Source of the DNA: Bacteroidota bacterium
Lineage (GTDB): Bacteria; Bacteroidota; Bacteroidia; Bacteroidales; VadinHA17
Direction of reading: 5' to 3'
NCBI GenBank assembly: GCA_030613125.1
Contig: JAUWMO010000174.1
Span: forward strand, 1-7,256
DNA: 7,256 nt
The notes below the pieces were generated by a model. It was given only the letters and a program-made list of their open reading frames with translations, searched no databases and was not told the origin of the DNA. The translations under genes and the position numbers were made by a program. This document shows positions 6,514 through 7,256 of this stretch, in pieces. The first letter of the stretch is position 1; every line of letters starts with the position of its first letter.

Positions 6514-6772
6514 CATAAAACAGAAGGATTGGGATGCTGTCGAGTCCGCACCATTATCAGATGACTTGTTAAAAAAAATGCGTCCGGTAAGAGAATTACA
6601 CCCTAATAGACCTTCTCGTGTACGTGGTCGTCAAAAACTTCCAGTGAAAATACCTGTATCCATTAGGTTAAATCCGGATGTAATCGAATATTTTAAATCT
6701 GAGGGCAGAGGCTGGCAGACAAAAATCAACACTATTCTTAGTAAATATGTCAAAACCCATAATATCACATGA
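6494..6772 (+). CDS. brnA: BrnA-family ribbon-helix-helix antitoxin
   Basis: The protein has 92 residues. The first 45 or so are charged and probably flexible, with KQKDWDAVESAPLSDDLL at about 9-26 and a PVRELHP segment, typical of the part that binds and blocks BrnT. Residues 51-86 form the ribbon-helix-helix unit: VKIPVSIRLNPDVIEYFKSE followed by GRGWQTKINTILSKYV, a strong BrnA family signature. It should bind the toxin and, as a dimer, repress the operon, possibly at the palindrome at 6224-6233. ATG 6494 is preferred because AAAGAGA stands 5 nt upstream and the family starts here; the frame is open further upstream only within brnT. The stop lies 11 nt before the R'' arm of attC-2. Confidence 0.9.
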   Translation: MKRKPNDIKQKDWDAVESAPLSDDLLKKMRPVRELHPNRPSRVRGRQKLPVKIPVSIRLNPDVIEYFKSEGRGWQTKINTILSKYVKTHNIT

Positions 6773-6780
6773 TGCAAGGC

Positions 6781-6876
6781 GGGCTATAACACGCGCTTCA
6801 ACTCGGACGGCTAAAGCTCTAGCATGCGTAAAAGTCTTGCAAAGACCCGCCGCCGGTTAAGCGCCGACCGTTATAC
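6781..6876 (+). other. attC-2, integron recombination site ending cassette B
   Basis: The elements are R'' (CTATAAC, 6784-6790, within the 10-base boundary match 6781-6790), a left arm GCGCTTCAACTCGG (6793-6806), a variable loop (about 6811-6849), a right arm CCGGTTAAGCGC (6853-6864) and R' (GTTATAC, 6870-6876). The arms pair as GCGCTT, AAC and CGG, leaving C6799 and T6803 unpaired on the left arm, the standard attC asymmetry. The loop holds a further small stem, GTCTT/AAGAC. The site is clearly richer in GC than the flanking genes. At about 93 bp and with a different arm sequence from attC-1, it indicates cassettes of separate origin rather than a copied array. Confidence 0.9.
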
Positions 6877-7256
6877 CGTAATAATAAGAGAGAATAAAAT
6901 AAAATGAAATTAACAAAGAAGAGTTTTATTAAAGGAATCCTACTTGTTCTTTTAATCCTCACTCAAATTCCATTTCTCATTGCACAGAATAAACCTATAG
7001 ACTCCACAGAAATTAGTTTTAAAAGCAACGGTGATAAAATTCATGGTTGGTTTTACAAAACACAAGGAGAAGTGCCTTTTCCCACAGTTATTTTACTTCA
7101 TGGCTATCCAGGTGGAGATGGTGATTTGTTTAAACTTGGGCAAACATTAACAAAAGAAGGTTTCAATGCTCTGACCTTTAATTATAGTGGTACATGGCAG
7201 AGTGAAGGAATGTATTTACCAGAAACTTCTCTTAAAAACGTTGAATCTGCTATTAA
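6871..7256 (+). mobile_element. Integron gene cassette C, 5' part
   Basis: It begins at T6871 after the attC-2 crossover point and leaves the window on the right. Its single visible gene starts 33 bp into the cassette. If it is a cassette, the attC that closes it further right should carry an R'' arm complementary to its opening bases, reading close to ACGGTATAAC. Confidence 0.65.
6904..7256 (+). CDS. Exported alpha/beta hydrolase, N-terminal part cut by the right edge
   Basis: The open frame gives 117 residues before the window ends. Residues 1-28 are a clear signal peptide (KLTKKSFIK basic region, hydrophobic ILLVLLILTQIPFLIAQ, cleavage near Ala27/Gln28). The mature part opens with a beta-hairpin, ISFKSNGDKIHGWFYK (37-52), then PTVILLHGYPGGDGD (60-74), whose HGYPGG is the oxyanion-hole turn of alpha/beta hydrolases, and FNALTFNYSGTWQSEG (87-102), the following strand and turn. 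The nucleophile elbow (GxSxG) and the catalytic Asp and His would lie outside the window, so substrate and activity are unknown. ATG 6904 follows an AGAGAG stretch and sits directly before the signal peptide. The protein would act in the periplasm or outside the cell. Confidence 0.8.
   Translation, partial: MKLTKKSFIKGILLVLLILTQIPFLIAQNKPIDSTEISFKSNGDKIHGWFYKTQGEVPFPTVILLHGYPGGDGDLFKLGQTLTKEGFNALTFNYSGTWQSEGMYLPETSLKNVESAI

Larger units (their letters stand above)
6180..6870 (+). mobile_element. Integron gene cassette B (691 bp) carrying brnT-brnA
   Basis: It starts at T6180 after the attC-1 crossover point and ends at G6870 of attC-2. The 10 bases at 6179-6188 (GTTATAGCCC) are the exact reverse complement of 6781-6790 (GGGCTATAAC), so the excised circle would rebuild a fully paired attC. 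Size and content, one toxin-antitoxin pair with its own promoter oriented toward the attC, are typical of cassettes in large sedentary integrons. Confidence 0.88.

Overview
The window reads best as the start of a chromosomal integron in an AT-rich bacterium of the Bacteroidota/Ignavibacteria/Calditrichota kind. The lineage is inferred from two proteins that end in a type IX secretion (T9SS) C-terminal sorting domain with the NYPNPFNP signature, an Asn/Ile/Lys-rich proteome and low GC; it is not proven.

The layout is set by two complete attC recombination sites and one simple site. At the left edge, a minus-strand gene begins at 53 behind a strong Shine-Dalgarno sequence and runs off the window. 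Its first 17 residues resemble the N-terminal core-binding segment of tyrosine recombinases, and its position fits an integron integrase (IntI) transcribed away from the array. A simple GTTAG site at 155-161 without a folded attC partner is then the likely attI. Cassette A runs from 156 to 6179, cassette B from 6180 to 6870, and cassette C starts at 6871 and leaves the window. The boundaries rest on an internal check. The first 10 bases from each cassette's boundary G are the exact reverse complement of the R'' arm of the attC at the end of the same cassette (155-164 with 6086-6095; 6179-6188 with 6781-6790). Excised circular cassettes require this. Both attC sites also show the unpaired bases in the L'' arm that define folded attC hairpins.

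Cassette A is about 6.0 kb, far larger than usual cassettes of roughly 0.5-1.5 kb. It carries a truncated SBBP beta-propeller gene that stops at a TGA where a conserved Trp is expected, a complete seven-blade propeller protein with a T9SS tail, and a 1248-residue gingipain-family (C25) cysteine protease with a beta-helix region and a T9SS tail. The two complete genes lie 53 bp apart on one strand and probably form an operon for cell-surface or secreted proteins. They would work only in a host with its own T9SS.

Cassette B is a BrnT/BrnA toxin-antitoxin pair with its own promoter, a common kind of stabilising cargo in long integron arrays. Cassette C encodes an exported alpha/beta hydrolase, cut by the right edge.
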